Origin: Butyricimonas sp. Marseille-P3923
Lineage (GTDB): Bacteria; Bacteroidota; Bacteroidia; Bacteroidales; Marinifilaceae
Length of the DNA stretch: 64,000 bases
Assembly: GCF_900184685.1 (NCBI RefSeq)
Contig: NZ_FXXL01000006.1
Span: 1,302,001-1,366,000, forward strand
Reading direction: 5' to 3'
Positions 18,755 to 28,600 of the stretch are shown piece by piece; within the stretch, counting starts at the first letter, position 1; each line of letters opens with the position of its first letter. Position numbers and translations under genes: made by a program. The notes beneath the pieces were generated by a model. It did not search any database, had not been told where the DNA came from, and was given only the letters and a program-made list of their open reading frames with translations.

Positions 18755-19333
18755 TTAAGAAATACGTTTACGGATTCTGCTTAGTGCTTGCGGTGTGATA
18801 CCCAAGTAAGAAGCTATATCTTTTAATGGTATATAGTTTAATGTAATGCCATATTCTTCAATCATCTGTAGATAATACTGTTCAGGAGAATATTTAATCA
18901 AGTCGATATTTCTTTTCAAGAGTTTATTCAACAATATAGCATTCAAATCTTCGAATACGGTTTTTACCTTAGGGATAGCAGTATATAGTTCATTTACTCG
19001 TTTCTTGTCTATTCGGTAAATAACGCTATCTACAATTGTTTGCACGTTAAATGCAGACCTTGTTTGTAATGTAAAAGATATGTTTGACATTGAAAACGTA
19101 CCCTCTTTACAAAACCAGAAAACTTGTTCTTCCCCTTTATGATTTAAAAGCCAGCAACGTAATATACCATCAAAAACGAAATAACTATACCTTTCTATTT
19201 CTCCTTCCTTAATCAAGAATGTGCCTTTGCTAATTAATATTCGTTCAAAATATTGGTCGAATAATTTAGATTCCTCCAAATTAAAAGTATTGGTGCTAAA
19301 ATTAAATTCTTTAAGTAGTTTTTCTAAAAGCAT
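18755..19333 (-). CDS. Crp/Fnr-family transcriptional regulator
   Basis: A 192-residue regulator with an N-terminal cyclic-nucleotide-binding-type beta roll (about 25-115: LISKGTFLIKEGEIERYSYFVFDGILRCWLLNHKGEE) and a C-terminal helix-turn-helix (about 165-190: YIPLKDIASYLGITPQALSRIRKR). It lacks the cysteine cluster of Fnr and the conserved PRSAR pocket of Crp, as is usual in this large Bacteroidota subgroup, so cAMP binding should not be assumed. The GNAT gene follows it 64 bases downstream on the same strand. It lies downstream of tRNA-Val and that gene's terminator, so it needs its own promoter. Confidence 0.88.
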   Translation of the reverse strand: MLLEKLLKEFNFSTNTFNLEESKLFDQYFERILISKGTFLIKEGEIERYSYFVFDGILRCWLLNHKGEEQVFWFCKEGTFSMSNISFTLQTRSAFNVQTIVDSVIYRIDKKRVNELYTAIPKVKTVFEDLNAILLNKLLKRNIDLIKYSPEQYYLQMIEEYGITLNYIPLKDIASYLGITPQALSRIRKRIS

Positions 19334-19361
19334 AAACTAAAAGTCACTGGATTATAAAAAG

Positions 19362-19394
19362 AAAACCTGTAAGTTGTTGATGCTTACAGGTTTT
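19362..19394 (-). terminator. Terminator of the tRNA-Val transcript
   Basis: A perfect 12-bp stem, AAAACCTGTAAG (19362-19373) with CTTACAGGTTTT (19383-19394), is followed on the minus strand by a T-rich tract (CTTTTTATAATCC). It lies 35 bases beyond the 3' end of the tRNA. Confidence 0.85.
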
Positions 19395-19428
19395 TGTCTT
19401 TCCTTTTCGCCTTTCGGCTCCACGGGAG

Positions 19429-19503
19429 TGGGCGCTGAGGGATTCGAACCCCCGACCCTCTGGGTGTAAACCAGATGCTCTGAACCAGCTGAGCTAAGCG
19501 CCC
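19429..19503 (-). tRNA. tRNA-Val (anticodon TAC)
   Basis: On the minus strand the acceptor arm GGGCGCT pairs with AGCGCCC; the D arm is GCTC-loop-GAGC, the anticodon stem TCTGG/CCAGA encloses TTTACAC with TAC at positions 34-36 (reads GUA, valine), and the T arm is GGGGG-TTCGAAT-CCCTC. The discriminator is A and CCA is not encoded, as is common in Bacteroidota. All four arms are intact. Confidence 0.96.
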
Positions 19504-19728
19504 GTGTTGCTTGATTGCGGGTGCAAATGTAATGCAATTTTTGAATACTGCAAAAGTTTAGTCGATTTTTTTTCAAAAAAGAAGAAGGTTTTATTTAAAT
19601 GTGGAATTTAATGATAGAGAAAAGTCATTTTAAAATTATTTTTCATGTAAATAGAGATTTTATTGTATTCTATATTATTGAATGGCAGTTGTTATAATTT
19701 TATTAGATGTAATTATAAAAACAATCGA

Positions 19729-19760
19729 TTTGATTTATATCATTATGCTTCTTACATTTG
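19729..19760 (+). promoter_or_regulatory. Bacteroidota-type promoter for dps
   Basis: TTTG (19729-19732), a 20-base spacer and TACATTTG (19753-19760) match the sigma-ABfr consensus. The predicted start lies about 40 bases before the Dps start codon. The rest of the 19504-19805 gap is AT-rich and shows no other feature I can support. Confidence 0.65.
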
Positions 19761-19805
19761 TAATAGAAAAATGAAAGAGAAATATAATAATAAAAATCAA
19801 TAGAT

Positions 19806-20282
19806 ATGAAAACAAAGAATTTAATCGGATTAGACGTTGAGAAATCAAAACAATTAGTTGAGCATTTGAATGATTTATTGGCAAACTATCAGTTGTATTA
19901 TCAGAACGTGAGAGGTTTCCACTGGAACGTGAAGGGACGCGGGTTCTTCCAGTTGCATGCCAAATTTGAAGAGTATTACAATGACGCTATCGAGAAAATA
20001 GACGAGATTGCTGAGCGCGTGCTTACGTTGGAAGGGACCCCGTTACACGCTTACTCGGCTTACATGAAAGTAGCCGAGATCAAAGAAGTAACGGGTGTTT
20101 CCAACGGGTTGGAATGCGTGAAGCATATCATGGACAGCCTTGTGATTTTAATCCGGAAGGAAAGAGAGATTCTGGCACTTGCAGCCGAGGCGGGAGATGA
20201 CGGTACTCAGGATATGATCAATCCTTATATCTCCGAACAGGAAAAGACTTTGTGGATGCTACGGGCATTTTTAAGTGAATAA
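19806..20282 (+). CDS. dps: Dps-family ferritin-like DNA/iron protection protein
   Basis: A 158-residue dodecameric mini-ferritin that oxidises Fe(II) with H2O2 and stores iron, protecting DNA under oxidative stress. The ferroxidase residues are present with canonical spacing: H39 (FHWNVKG), H51 (LHAKFEEYY), D66 and E70 (KIDEIAER). Length is normal for the family. It is cytoplasmic and stands alone with its own promoter and terminator. In anaerobic Bacteroidales dps is typically OxyR-controlled; no OxyR site was assigned here. Confidence 0.95.
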   Translation: MKTKNLIGLDVEKSKQLVEHLNDLLANYQLYYQNVRGFHWNVKGRGFFQLHAKFEEYYNDAIEKIDEIAERVLTLEGTPLHAYSAYMKVAEIKEVTGVSNGLECVKHIMDSLVILIRKEREILALAAEAGDDGTQDMINPYISEQEKTLWMLRAFLSE

Positions 20283-20309
20283 GTTTAAGTTTTGAATTTG
20301 TAACCACAG

Positions 20310-20341
20310 AAGGCTATCGGAATCATCCGGTAGCCTTTCTC
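20310..20341 (+). terminator. Terminator of dps
   Basis: An 11-bp stem with one T-G pair (AAGGCTATCGG at 20310-20320, CCGGTAGCCTT at 20327-20337) is followed by TCTCTTT, 27 bases after the stop. Confidence 0.8.
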
Positions 20342-20379
20342 TTTATCAGCTATAGAAACCTTTTTCGGCAACTTCTCCC

Positions 20380-20408
20380 TTGGGGTGACGTTTTAATTAC
20401 TATATTTG
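20380..20408 (+). promoter_or_regulatory. Bacteroidota-type promoter for the histidine kinase
   Basis: TTG (20380-20382), an 18-base spacer and TATATTTG (20401-20408) fit the sigma-ABfr consensus, about 30 bases before the kinase start codon. The spacer is one base shorter than usual. Confidence 0.55.
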
Positions 20409-20438
20409 CGTTATATAACAATCTAATTCATCAACACC

Positions 20439-22370
20439 ATGTGGGAGTATATTATTGCCGGAATAGTGACTTTAAGTAATCTGGCTTTCTTTCTTTACTA
20501 TAAAAGAAGGATGTCCGAAGTGCGTGACGGTATGGCAGAAACGATGCCGGAGAGGATCATTAGCTCTGTGCCGGATATGATTTTCATGGTGGATAACAAA
20601 CTGGATATACAAAAGATATATAATGCCGACGCTTCGAAATTGTCGTTACCGGTTGAGGCGTTGATCGGGAGAAACTTGAAGAATTGTGTTGACCCGGAGT
20701 GCGTGGAGGACGTGACCGCTAATATACAAGAGGCTTTATTGACGGGCGAGGTGCGCGAGTCCGAGTATTCGGTAACAATGAACGGGAAAAAGATACTTTA
20801 CGAGGGACGTTTCAAGCGGGTGGAGGATAATCTCGTCGCTTGTTTCGAGCGGGATATCACGGAACGTAAAAAGACGGAGGCTGAAATCAAGCAGAACGAG
20901 CGGCTGTTGAACGCTGTTTTGGATAATATGCCGATGCCATTGATAATTAAAGATATCGAGAACGATCTGAAATATATTTTTTGGAATAAACAATGCGAGC
21001 TACTGGGAGGATATACCCGGGAAGAAGTTCTCGGGAAAAATGATATTGAAATTTACGGTGAAGAACGGGGGCGTCAGTACAGGGAAATAGATTTCGAGAT
21101 TATAAAGAATGGCGGTTCGTACCGGGAACAAGAGGAGTACGTGACCCCCGATGGCGTGAAACACGTTTCGATCGTGAGCAAAAACATGGTGGCAAACGAC
21201 GTTCATCATTGGTTGTTAGCGACCCGTTGGGATATTTCCGATTTGATCGGGGTGCAGGAGCAATTGCAAAAGGCGAATCAAAATTTGAGGCAAATACAAG
21301 AGATCAATCAGTTGATACTGGATCACTCGAATAGCGGATTGGTATACGTGAACACGGATTATATCGTGGAGTGGGAAAATTTGGCCAAGTATTCCACGCA
21401 TCCTTTAGCCGGAAAATACAAACAAGGGGTATGTTGTTACCGGAACGTTATGGGCAGAGAGGAACCTTGTCCCGGCTGTGTGATGCAGCGGGCTTTGATT
21501 TCCGGTAAAGTGGAAACGAAGGAATTGGAACTGGAAGGCGATGTGTTTGTTGAAGTTGTGGCGACTCCCGTGTCCGCGGAAGATGGCAGGCAACCGCGGG
21601 GTGTCGTGTTGAAATACGAGGATGTAACCGAAAGGCGCAGAGTGGCGAAAGAGTGGATACGGGCGAAAGAGGCCGCGGAGAATTCCGATAAATTGAAATC
21701 GATGTTCCTGTCAAACATGAGCCATGAGATTCGTACGCCGTTAAACGCTATCGTGGGATTCAGCGAATTATTGACACAGACGGAAGACCGGACGGAGAGA
21801 GAAGAGTATATAGATATTATTCAACGGAATAACGAGTTGTTGTTACAATTGATCAGTGATATACTGGATTTGTCCAAGATTGAGGCAGGGACGTTGGAAT
21901 TTGTTTACACGATGGTGGATATGAATGAATTGCTACGAAGTCTCGAGTTAAGTAGTCGCCAGAAAATAGTCGATAATCCGGATATAGAGGTGGCTTTTAT
22001 CTCCCGTCATGACGAGTGTATCGTGTACACGGAGAAAAACAGGGTATTGCAGGTATTGTCCAACTTTATGAGCAACGCCTTGAAATTCACGAATAAGGGA
22101 CACGTGCATTTCGGTTACGAGCGACGGGGGGATGAGTTACGTTTTTTTGTTTCCGATACCGGTAGGGGCATCCCGACAAATAAGCAAACCGATATTTTCA
22201 AACGATTTATCAAATTGGATAGTTTCTCGAACGGAACCGGATTAGGATTAGCGATATGCCAGACGATCGTGAATAAGCTGGGAGGTACTATCGGCGTGGA
22301 ATCCGAGGAAGGGAAAGGAAGTACTTTCTGGTTCACTTTGCCCTTGAAACCGGGGGATAGACTTCTATAA
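20439..22370 (+). CDS. PAS-domain sensor histidine kinase
   Basis: A 643-residue kinase anchored by one N-terminal membrane segment (about 3-20). Three PAS domains follow (about 40-135, 145-275 with a PAC-type tail, and 285-395), then HisKA with MSHEIRTP (phospho-acceptor H429) and a HATPase domain with the N box NALKFT, DTGRGIP and GTGLGLAI. No receiver domain is attached and no response regulator gene is adjacent, so it is an orphan in this window. The third PAS carries a cysteine group (C332, C333, C344, C347: [17 protein letters not shown]), suggesting metal or redox sensing. The signal is unknown. Confidence 0.93.
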   Translation: MWEYIIAGIVTLSNLAFFLYYKRRMSEVRDGMAETMPERIISSVPDMIFMVDNKLDIQKIYNADASKLSLPVEALIGRNLKNCVDPECVEDVTANIQEALLTGEVRESEYSVTMNGKKILYEGRFKRVEDNLVACFERDITERKKTEAEIKQNERLLNAVLDNMPMPLIIKDIENDLKYIFWNKQCELLGGYTREEVLGKNDIEIYGEERGRQYREIDFEIIKNGGSYREQEEYVTPDGVKHVSIVSKNMVANDVHHWLLATRWDISDLIGVQEQLQKANQNLRQIQEINQLILDHSNSGLVYVNTDYIVEWENLAKYSTHPLAGKYKQGVCCYRNVMGREEPCPGCVMQRALISGKVETKELELEGDVFVEVVATPVSAEDGRQPRGVVLKYEDVTERRRVAKEWIRAKEAAENSDKLKSMFLSNMSHEIRTPLNAIVGFSELLTQTEDRTEREEYIDIIQRNNELLLQLISDILDLSKIEAGTLEFVYTMVDMNELLRSLELSSRQKIVDNPDIEVAFISRHDECIVYTEKNRVLQVLSNFMSNALKFTNKGHVHFGYERRGDELRFFVSDTGRGIPTNKQTDIFKRFIKLDSFSNGTGLGLAICQTIVNKLGGTIGVESEEGKGSTFWFTLPLKPGDRLL

Positions 22371-22627
22371 TAGATAGTATAGGTTAGGGTGTAATCCTAC
22401 TCGTTACCCGTGTGATTTCCGCGGGAATAGGGGATCACTTCCGGTTCAATAGTGCATATAAAGTTTTAATTTAGCTTTTACTTCCCTGTAAGAACGCTAT
22501 TGTATATAGCGTTCGTATAGGGTTCGTATAGGGTTCATGACGGAAGTGATGCGGAATTACACCGGAATTATACTACGAATCCTGTGGGAATCGTGCATGT
22601 ATTCCCTTTGTTCAGTACAGGTACAAA
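22371..22627. other. Structured intergenic region: inverted repeats and 11-bp tandem repeat
   Basis: The gap between two convergent genes holds an outer 10-bp inverted repeat (ATCACTTCCG 22434-22443, CGGAAGTGAT 22541-22550), a perfect 8-bp hairpin (GAACGCTA 22492-22499, TAGCGTTC 22507-22514) and an 11-bp tandem repeat (GTTCGTATAGG twice, 22511-22532, flanked by degenerate units at 22500-22510 and 22533-22543). An imperfect extension of the outer repeat is visible (GTGTGATTTCCGC left, GCGGAATTACAC right). The hairpin may serve as terminator. No coding potential is convincing here. Confidence 0.55.
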
Positions 22628-23545
22628 TTACGATTGTTTCTCGATATCGGCTCGTGATTTACTTTGTGTCACGAGGTAGACGCCGAGGAACACGAGGAGG
22701 GCGGCGACGGGTTTGTCCCACGTGAAGCTATCCTGTCCGATGAGGATAGCAACGATCGAGGCGATGATCGGTTGGGCGTTGTTGTACATGCTGACAGTGG
22801 TCGGGCGTATACGTTTCAAGGCGATGGGTACGAGCAGGTAAGCGACTCCGGTTGCCATGATGACGATGTATGCGAGGCGTAGCAGGGCGTTCAGGTCAAG
22901 CACGGGTGTCATGAATATTTTGGATTCGCCGAGTTTGTCGAGGCCAAGGGGGAGAGCAACGAGCGCGGCAAAGAGAAACATCCATTTCATTAAAGTGACC
23001 GGGGAGTAACGCTGCGATATGGTGCGGGTGATGATCAGGTACGTGGCATAAGTCACTATATTCACGATGCAAAGAAGAGTGCCGAGCGTGTGATTGCTCC
23101 CGCCACCTGCGGGAGTGGATTGAAGTATTAATAGCAATGCCCCGCAAGCCCCGATAAATACTCCGGTTGCTTTTTTACCGGTGATAGGTTCTTTCAGGAA
23201 CACGGCTGCCATGAGCATAACGATGACGGGAGTCATGGCGGCGATAAGGGAGATGTTGACGGGCGAGGAGTATTGCAAGGCGACGGCAAAGGACAATTGT
23301 GCCCCGATAAGCCCGAAGAGGGCGGCGAAGAAGAGTATTGTCAAATCTTTAAAACTTACTTTTTCTCGTGGCAGAAACAAGGAGATACTCCAGAAAATCA
23401 AGGTGGCACATGACATCCTGACCAGCGTGAGGGCAAACGGGTGAATCCATTCCGGGACTAATGTTTTGGCAATAGGGGTGTTCAATCCGAAGATGACGTT
23501 TGTCATCAGAATAGCGATGTGTCCTTGCCATTTTTCTCTGGTCAT
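22628..23545 (-). CDS. EamA/DMT-family transporter
   Basis: A 305-residue inner-membrane transporter with ten predicted membrane helices in two EamA repeats (about 8-145 and 155-292), as in RhaT/YdcZ-like drug/metabolite exporters. Family signs include FGLNTPIAKTLVPEWIHPFALTLVRM at the start of the first repeat, KEPITGKKATGVFIGACGALLL at its end and IGQDSFTWDKPVAALLVFLGVYLV at the end of the second. Substrate cannot be inferred; amino acids or metabolites are typical. It is divergent from the locus A sigma factor, which starts 131 bases away. Confidence 0.9.
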   Translation of the reverse strand: MTREKWQGHIAILMTNVIFGLNTPIAKTLVPEWIHPFALTLVRMSCATLIFWSISLFLPREKVSFKDLTILFFAALFGLIGAQLSFAVALQYSSPVNISLIAAMTPVIVMLMAAVFLKEPITGKKATGVFIGACGALLLILQSTPAGGGSNHTLGTLLCIVNIVTYATYLIITRTISQRYSPVTLMKWMFLFAALVALPLGLDKLGESKIFMTPVLDLNALLRLAYIVIMATGVAYLLVPIALKRIRPTTVSMYNNAQPIIASIVAILIGQDSFTWDKPVAALLVFLGVYLVTQSKSRADIEKQS

Positions 23546-23676
23546 GTGAACTTGAATTAAATGTTCGTTACAAAAGTAGGGCTAAAATCAGAGATTTGTT
23601 CCGGGATTTTATTAATTTTGAAAATCAATTTCGGGTGTGGATTTTTGGGAGTGTCGAGTTTAATTGATGCAAGCGA

Positions 23677-24255
23677 ATGGAAGAGAATTTGAAATATCGG
23701 GACATGGCGATTTTGACGAGAGATTTGAAAGCGGGAGAAGAGGCTGCTTTCGATTTTCTCTTCCGTACTCGTTACAAGAATTTGTGTCGGTTTGCCGCCA
23801 CGTTTGTCGTGCATTTCGATGTGGCGGAGGATATCGTGCAGGAGATTTTCGAGAAGATATGGCAGAAGAGTGCCCGGATCGCGGAAGGTGAATCCATTGA
23901 TAGTTATTTGTTTGTTGCCACGCGTAACGCTTGCTTCACGTTCTTGAAAGATAGGCGGGAACGTGTTGATTTGGAGGGTTTGAAACAGGAGTTGGAGGCT
24001 CCCGAAGAGGTTGTCGAGTTCGAAAGTGCGGAGTTGAATCGTTTGTGGGGGGAGATCGAGAAGTTGCCTTTGCAGTGTAAGACCGTTTTTAAATTGGTGG
24101 TGTTGGAAGATATGAAGTACAGGGAGGTGGCTGAGGCTTTGGATATTTCGGTGAACACGGTGAAGACTCAGGTTAAGATTGCCTATAAGACTTTGAGGGA
24201 AAGTTTACAACGGGGACAGTTTACTCTTTTCTTGTTGCTTTACGGGAGGAGGTAA
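23677..24255 (+). CDS. FecI-type ECF sigma factor (locus A)
   Basis: A 192-residue ECF sigma factor of the Bacteroidota-expanded group. Region 2 is visible at about 18-85 (EEAAFDFLFRTRYKNLCRFA, VAEDIVQEIFEKIW) and region 4 at about 125-180 with the helix-turn-helix YREVAEALDISVNTVKTQV. It should direct RNA polymerase to the cassette downstream when released from FecR (24345). The gene starts the locus A operon. The 89-base gap to fecR carries a T-rich motif shared with loci B and C. Confidence 0.93.
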   Translation: MEENLKYRDMAILTRDLKAGEEAAFDFLFRTRYKNLCRFAATFVVHFDVAEDIVQEIFEKIWQKSARIAEGESIDSYLFVATRNACFTFLKDRRERVDLEGLKQELEAPEEVVEFESAELNRLWGEIEKLPLQCKTVFKLVVLEDMKYREVAEALDISVNTVKTQVKIAYKTLRESLQRGQFTLFLLLYGRR

Positions 24256-24283
24256 TTATATCCAGATATTTTTTTCAAAAAAA

Positions 24284-24326
24284 ATCATTTTTTTCTTCAC
24301 CCTGTTTTCGTGTTTTGTAGTACTCT
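24284..24326 (+). promoter_or_regulatory. Conserved T-rich sigma/anti-sigma junction motif (locus A)
   Basis: The gap reads TCATTTTTTTCTTCACCC-TGTTTT, then a GTGTTTTGTAGTACTCT segment about 20 bases before fecR. The same order (T-tract, xACxCC-GTTTT, GTGT..TCT) recurs at 35581-35632 and 49660-49704. It may be the promoter recognised by these ECF sigmas; this is inference from conservation. Confidence 0.45.
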
Positions 24327-24344
24327 ATGTAAAAATCATAGAAA

Positions 24345-25511
24345 ATGAAAATTGAAGACAGGGTATATGAATTGATTTCTGGTAAACTCGATGACGTGTT
24401 GTCAGAAGAGGAAGAGAGGGAATTGTCGGGTTGGTTGGAAGCTGACGGGGAGCATCGGGTGATTTTCGATGAGATGCGGAGATTGCACGAGCAAGCGAAA
24501 TTGTTGCGGCGGGAGTTTAACCCGGACGTGGAGGGTACGCTAAGGAGATTGAAAGTACGCGGGGGAAAACGGATCGGGTTGCACGCATGGTGGAAGTACG
24601 CGGCGATGTTTGTTTTGCCGTTGGGTATTGCTTTTGCTTTGTGGCAGGGGTTGAAAGAAGAAAAGATTGTTTTGCATCGGCAATTCGGCGAGGTGGCTCG
24701 CCCGGGGGCGGAGCGTGCCGTGTTGAAACTTTTTGACGGGAAAACCGTGGTGTTGGATAGTACGTCTGGGAATATGTTGATTGCGCGAGGTGAGAATGTT
24801 CGGGTGGAAGTGGATTCGAATCGCTTGTTACGTTATTCCCGGGAGGATACTATTGTGACTTCGCGGGAAGAGAGGAAGAACGAGTTGATTGTTCCGAGAG
24901 GGGGGGAGTATCAGATCGTGTTGGCTGACGGGACGCAGGTATGGTTGAATTCGGCGACTAAGTTGATATTCCCTCAAAATTTCACGGGAAAGGAGAGAAG
25001 GGTGATGTTGTCGGGTGAGGCTTTTTTTGAAGTGGCACGGGACGAGAGTAAACCTTTTATCGTGGAGACTTCCAGAATGGACGTGAAGGTGTTGGGAACC
25101 CGGTTTAACGTGAATGCTTACACGGATAGCGAGATGGTTTCGACCACGTTGGTGGATGGTAGCGTGGAAGTGGCTTCCGGTACACAGAAACCCATTACGC
25201 TGGTTCCGGGAGAGCAGGCGTATGGGGAAGCGGGAGAGTTGGAAAAACGGGAGGTGAATGTGAGGTTGTATACTTCGTGGATAGATGGCAGGTTCATGTT
25301 TAATAACGTGGAGTTGGAGGAGATTGCGAAACAGATTTCTCGTTGGTATGACGTGGAAATTTTTTTCACGAACGAGAACGTGAAGAAAATCCGTTTCACG
25401 GGTGGAATGGTGAAGTTCAAACCGTTGGATGATTTGATCCGGATGATAGAGAGCACGAGTTCGGTATGTTTCAGCGTGAAAGGGAGAACGATAGTGATTT
25501 CGGAAGGATAA
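24345..25511 (+). CDS. FecR-type anti-sigma factor (locus A)
   Basis: A 388-residue single-pass inner-membrane regulator: cytoplasmic N-terminal part (1-80) that would bind the sigma factor, a membrane segment about 82-102 (YAAMFVLPLGIAFALW), a periplasmic FecR domain (about 175-275, VPRGGEYQIVLADGTQVWLNS, GEAFFEVARDESKPFIV, VKVLGTRFNVNAY) and a C-terminal DUF4974/STN-like domain (RFMFNNVELEEIAKQISRWYDVEI). It receives the signal from the STN domain of the SusC at 25620 and releases the FecI at 23677. All domains are intact. Confidence 0.93.
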   Translation: MKIEDRVYELISGKLDDVLSEEEERELSGWLEADGEHRVIFDEMRRLHEQAKLLRREFNPDVEGTLRRLKVRGGKRIGLHAWWKYAAMFVLPLGIAFALWQGLKEEKIVLHRQFGEVARPGAERAVLKLFDGKTVVLDSTSGNMLIARGENVRVEVDSNRLLRYSREDTIVTSREERKNELIVPRGGEYQIVLADGTQVWLNSATKLIFPQNFTGKERRVMLSGEAFFEVARDESKPFIVETSRMDVKVLGTRFNVNAYTDSEMVSTTLVDGSVEVASGTQKPITLVPGEQAYGEAGELEKREVNVRLYTSWIDGRFMFNNVELEEIAKQISRWYDVEIFFTNENVKKIRFTGGMVKFKPLDDLIRMIESTSSVCFSVKGRTIVISEG

Positions 25512-25513
25512 AT

Positions 25514-25548
25514 AAATACCGGAAACGTGTGATGGCATTCCGGTATTT
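25514..25548 (+). other. Stem-loop between fecR and susC (locus A)
   Basis: A perfect 11-bp inverted repeat, AAATACCGGAA (25514-25524) and TTCCGGTATTT (25538-25548), sits two bases after the fecR stop and about 70 bases before susC. A weaker repeat (GTCTTG 25560-25565, CAAGAC 25588-25593) follows. It could attenuate transcription or set the 5' end of the susC message. Confidence 0.6.
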
Positions 25549-25619
25549 AATAGATAAATGTCTTGCCCGACGTTTGGCGATGGAGGACAAGACGAGTTAT
25601 AAATCTTAAAAACAAATGT

Positions 25620-28600
25620 ATGGAAAAAAAATGTGATTTGGGGATTAATCCCCCCAGATGGCTAAAAAAATTTTTATTGGTCATGCGAATAACAGGTATT
25701 TTGTGTTTGGTGTGCGTGATGCATTTGTCGGCGGCGGTGTACTCACAAACGGCACGTATCAATTTGAAAATGAAGGATGCGACGATCGAGCAAGTGTTGA
25801 ACCGGATTTCGGAGTCGACGAAGATGGATTTCTTTTACAGTAATTCGAAGATTGACGTGGCGAAGAAAGTGAACGTCGATTTTTTTGACGCCACGTTGGA
25901 AGAGGCTTTACGTGCCATATTTAAGGGATGTGATGTTAAGTTCGAGATTGCGGATGATTTTGTGATCATTCATGATGTGCGGGCGAAGGTTGCAGTAGCG
26001 GTTGATACACTGAAGAATACGATTTGTTCCGGTAAGGTGACAGACAAGGAGAACAATCCATTGCCGGGGGTAACGGTGATATTGAAAGGGACATCTATCG
26101 GAACAACAACAGATGTGAAGGGATGCTTTGAGTTTCCGATACCTCAGACCAAGAATCCGGTGTTGATTTTCACGTTTATCGGGATGAAGAGCACGGAGAA
26201 GGCGGTTAAGGTCGGGGAAATTTTGCATGTCCAATTGGAAGAGGAGAACACGGAATTAGAAGAAGTGGTTTCCTACGGTTATTACAACGTGGATAAACGT
26301 CTTTTGACAAGTTCCGTTACTTCATTGAAAGCAAGTGATATTATGATGCCGGGTGTGAGCACAATTGATCAAATGCTGGAAGGGCATGTTCCCGGTATGA
26401 TCTTTATGCAAAATTCGGGACAAGTCGGCGCCTCTCCGAAAATCAAAATCCGGGGGACTACCACGATACTGGGAAAACAAGCCCCGTTATGGGTATTGGA
26501 TGGTATTATTTTATCTGATCCGGTAAATGTTGATGCTTCTCAATTGAATGATCTGGATTTCGTTAATCTATTGGGTAACGCGATTTCCGGATTGAACCCG
26601 GAGGATGTTGAACAAATTGATGTATTGAAAGATGCTTCAGCTACAGCTATTTACGGTCCTCGTGCTTCGAATGGGGTTATTGTTATTACCACGAAAAAAG
26701 GAAAAATCGGTAAACCAAGTGTTTCTTATTCATTGTCCGGAACATTTCGGAGAAGACCTCGATATTCGGATCGAGCCGTGAACGTGATGAATTCGCAAGA
26801 GCGTATAGCGTATTCGCGTGAAGCTATCGAGAGTAAATTGCCGATTCCTAATATTTCCACTTGGATAGGCTATGAAGCGGCGTATTATGATTATTCTAAA
26901 GGAATTTTGAATCATGATGAATTTACTCGGCAAGTACGTCGAATGGAAACTGTCAATACGGATTGGTTGGGATTATTGATGAACGATACTTATTCTAATT
27001 CTCACACGTTAAGTCTTTCCGGTGGAACCAATAATATGCGTTATTATGCATCGCTCGGTTATAGTGACGAGCAAGGAAATATTAAAAACGAGGAGAACAA
27101 AAGGTATTCCGGTATGGTGAAATTGGATCTCAATTACAATAAATTCATCGCTCGCTTCGGTCTTTCTGGTAGTCTGTCAAAACGCAATTACACGCCGGAA
27201 GTCATTGGAGTTACCAATTACGCATATAATTCATCTCGCAGTGTGCCGGCTTATAATGAAGATGGTTCTTTGTTTTTTTATCAAAGAGAGGTAAGTGATT
27301 TATTTGATCACTCGTATAATATCTTGAATGAGATGAAACATTCGGATCAAACAATTAGCACTAATTTATTGGGTCTGAGTGTTGCGTTAGCTTATAAATT
27401 TTTCCCTGCGTTAAAAGCTGAAGTAACATTCGGTTATAATATTTCAGATACGGATCAAGAAACTTACTTCGGGGAAAAAAGTTGGCATATCATGTCAATG
27501 AAGGGTATATTGAAGGAAACCGGACAACAGAGTGAATATGCGTCATGTCCTTCCGGGGGAGAATTAAGTTTGTCAAATACCAATAATGAAGGTTGGACTA
27601 CACGTTTCTCGCTTTCTTATAATAAGATGTTGGATCATGAAGAATCACATTTGTTGAACGCCACTATGATTGGTGAGATCAGTTCTGTTCGCTATCATGG
27701 TTTCTCTATCACGAAACGAGGTTATTTACCTGATCGAGGGTTAAGTTTTGACATTATAGAGCCGGGGAAATTTAAAGAATACGATAAATGGCTATTGACG
27801 GATGAAGCGAGAGGGATCATGACGGATAATTTGACAAGGCTTGTGGGGTTGGTCGGTAGTATCAATTATTCTTATAAAAATGAATTCATACTGAATGCTA
27901 ATGCTCGTATTGATGGTTCGAATAAATTTGGCGATCGAAGTAACAAAAAATTGAATCCTATCTGGTCTGTTTCCGGTAGATGGAACTTTGAAGAAAAACT
28001 CTTGTATCACGTGCATTGGGTTAATCGGTTGGCATTAAGAGCTTCTTTTGGGTACCAAGGTAATATGTCGGCGCAGGAATCCCCTCGTTTAATCATAAAA
28101 AAAATGGGAACCGATCGTTATTTTAAAGAATTCTACTCTACGATTAAAAATTATCCTAACCCGAATTTGAAGTGGGAAAAAACGTCGAATTTGAATGTCG
28201 GGTTAGATTTTAGTTTGTTTAACGAGAAATTGCACGGTTCGATAGAGTATTATTATCGTTACACGAAAGATGCTTTCTTGGCTAAACAAGTTTCAGTGGT
28301 AAACGGGGTTGAGTCTTATCTCGTAAATGGGGGAAATATTAAGAATCAAGGGGTTGAATTTTATTTTAATTTTGTCCCAATAAATAATTTGAATGCGGGT
28401 GGAAGTCGAAAAGGGTTTGTTTGGAAAATTGACCCTAATTTCGGTTCGGTGTTTAATCAGTTGGTTGACAAGATTAAGCCTAAAAATAAAGTTTTACAAG
28501 ACGAGATCACGTATCGTGATTATCTTGATGGTAAGGTGCAAGTGGTGGGACGTCCGGTAAATACATTTTATTCTTACCGTTTCAAAGGTTTGAATCCTGA

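Noticed and set aside
19352-19576. A 74-residue minus-strand frame
   Set aside because: It overlaps tRNA-Val and its terminator; the middle of the peptide is simply the translated tRNA.
24828-25538. A 236-residue minus-strand frame
   Set aside because: Antisense to the intact FecR of locus A, and rich in His and Arg as expected of an antisense reading.
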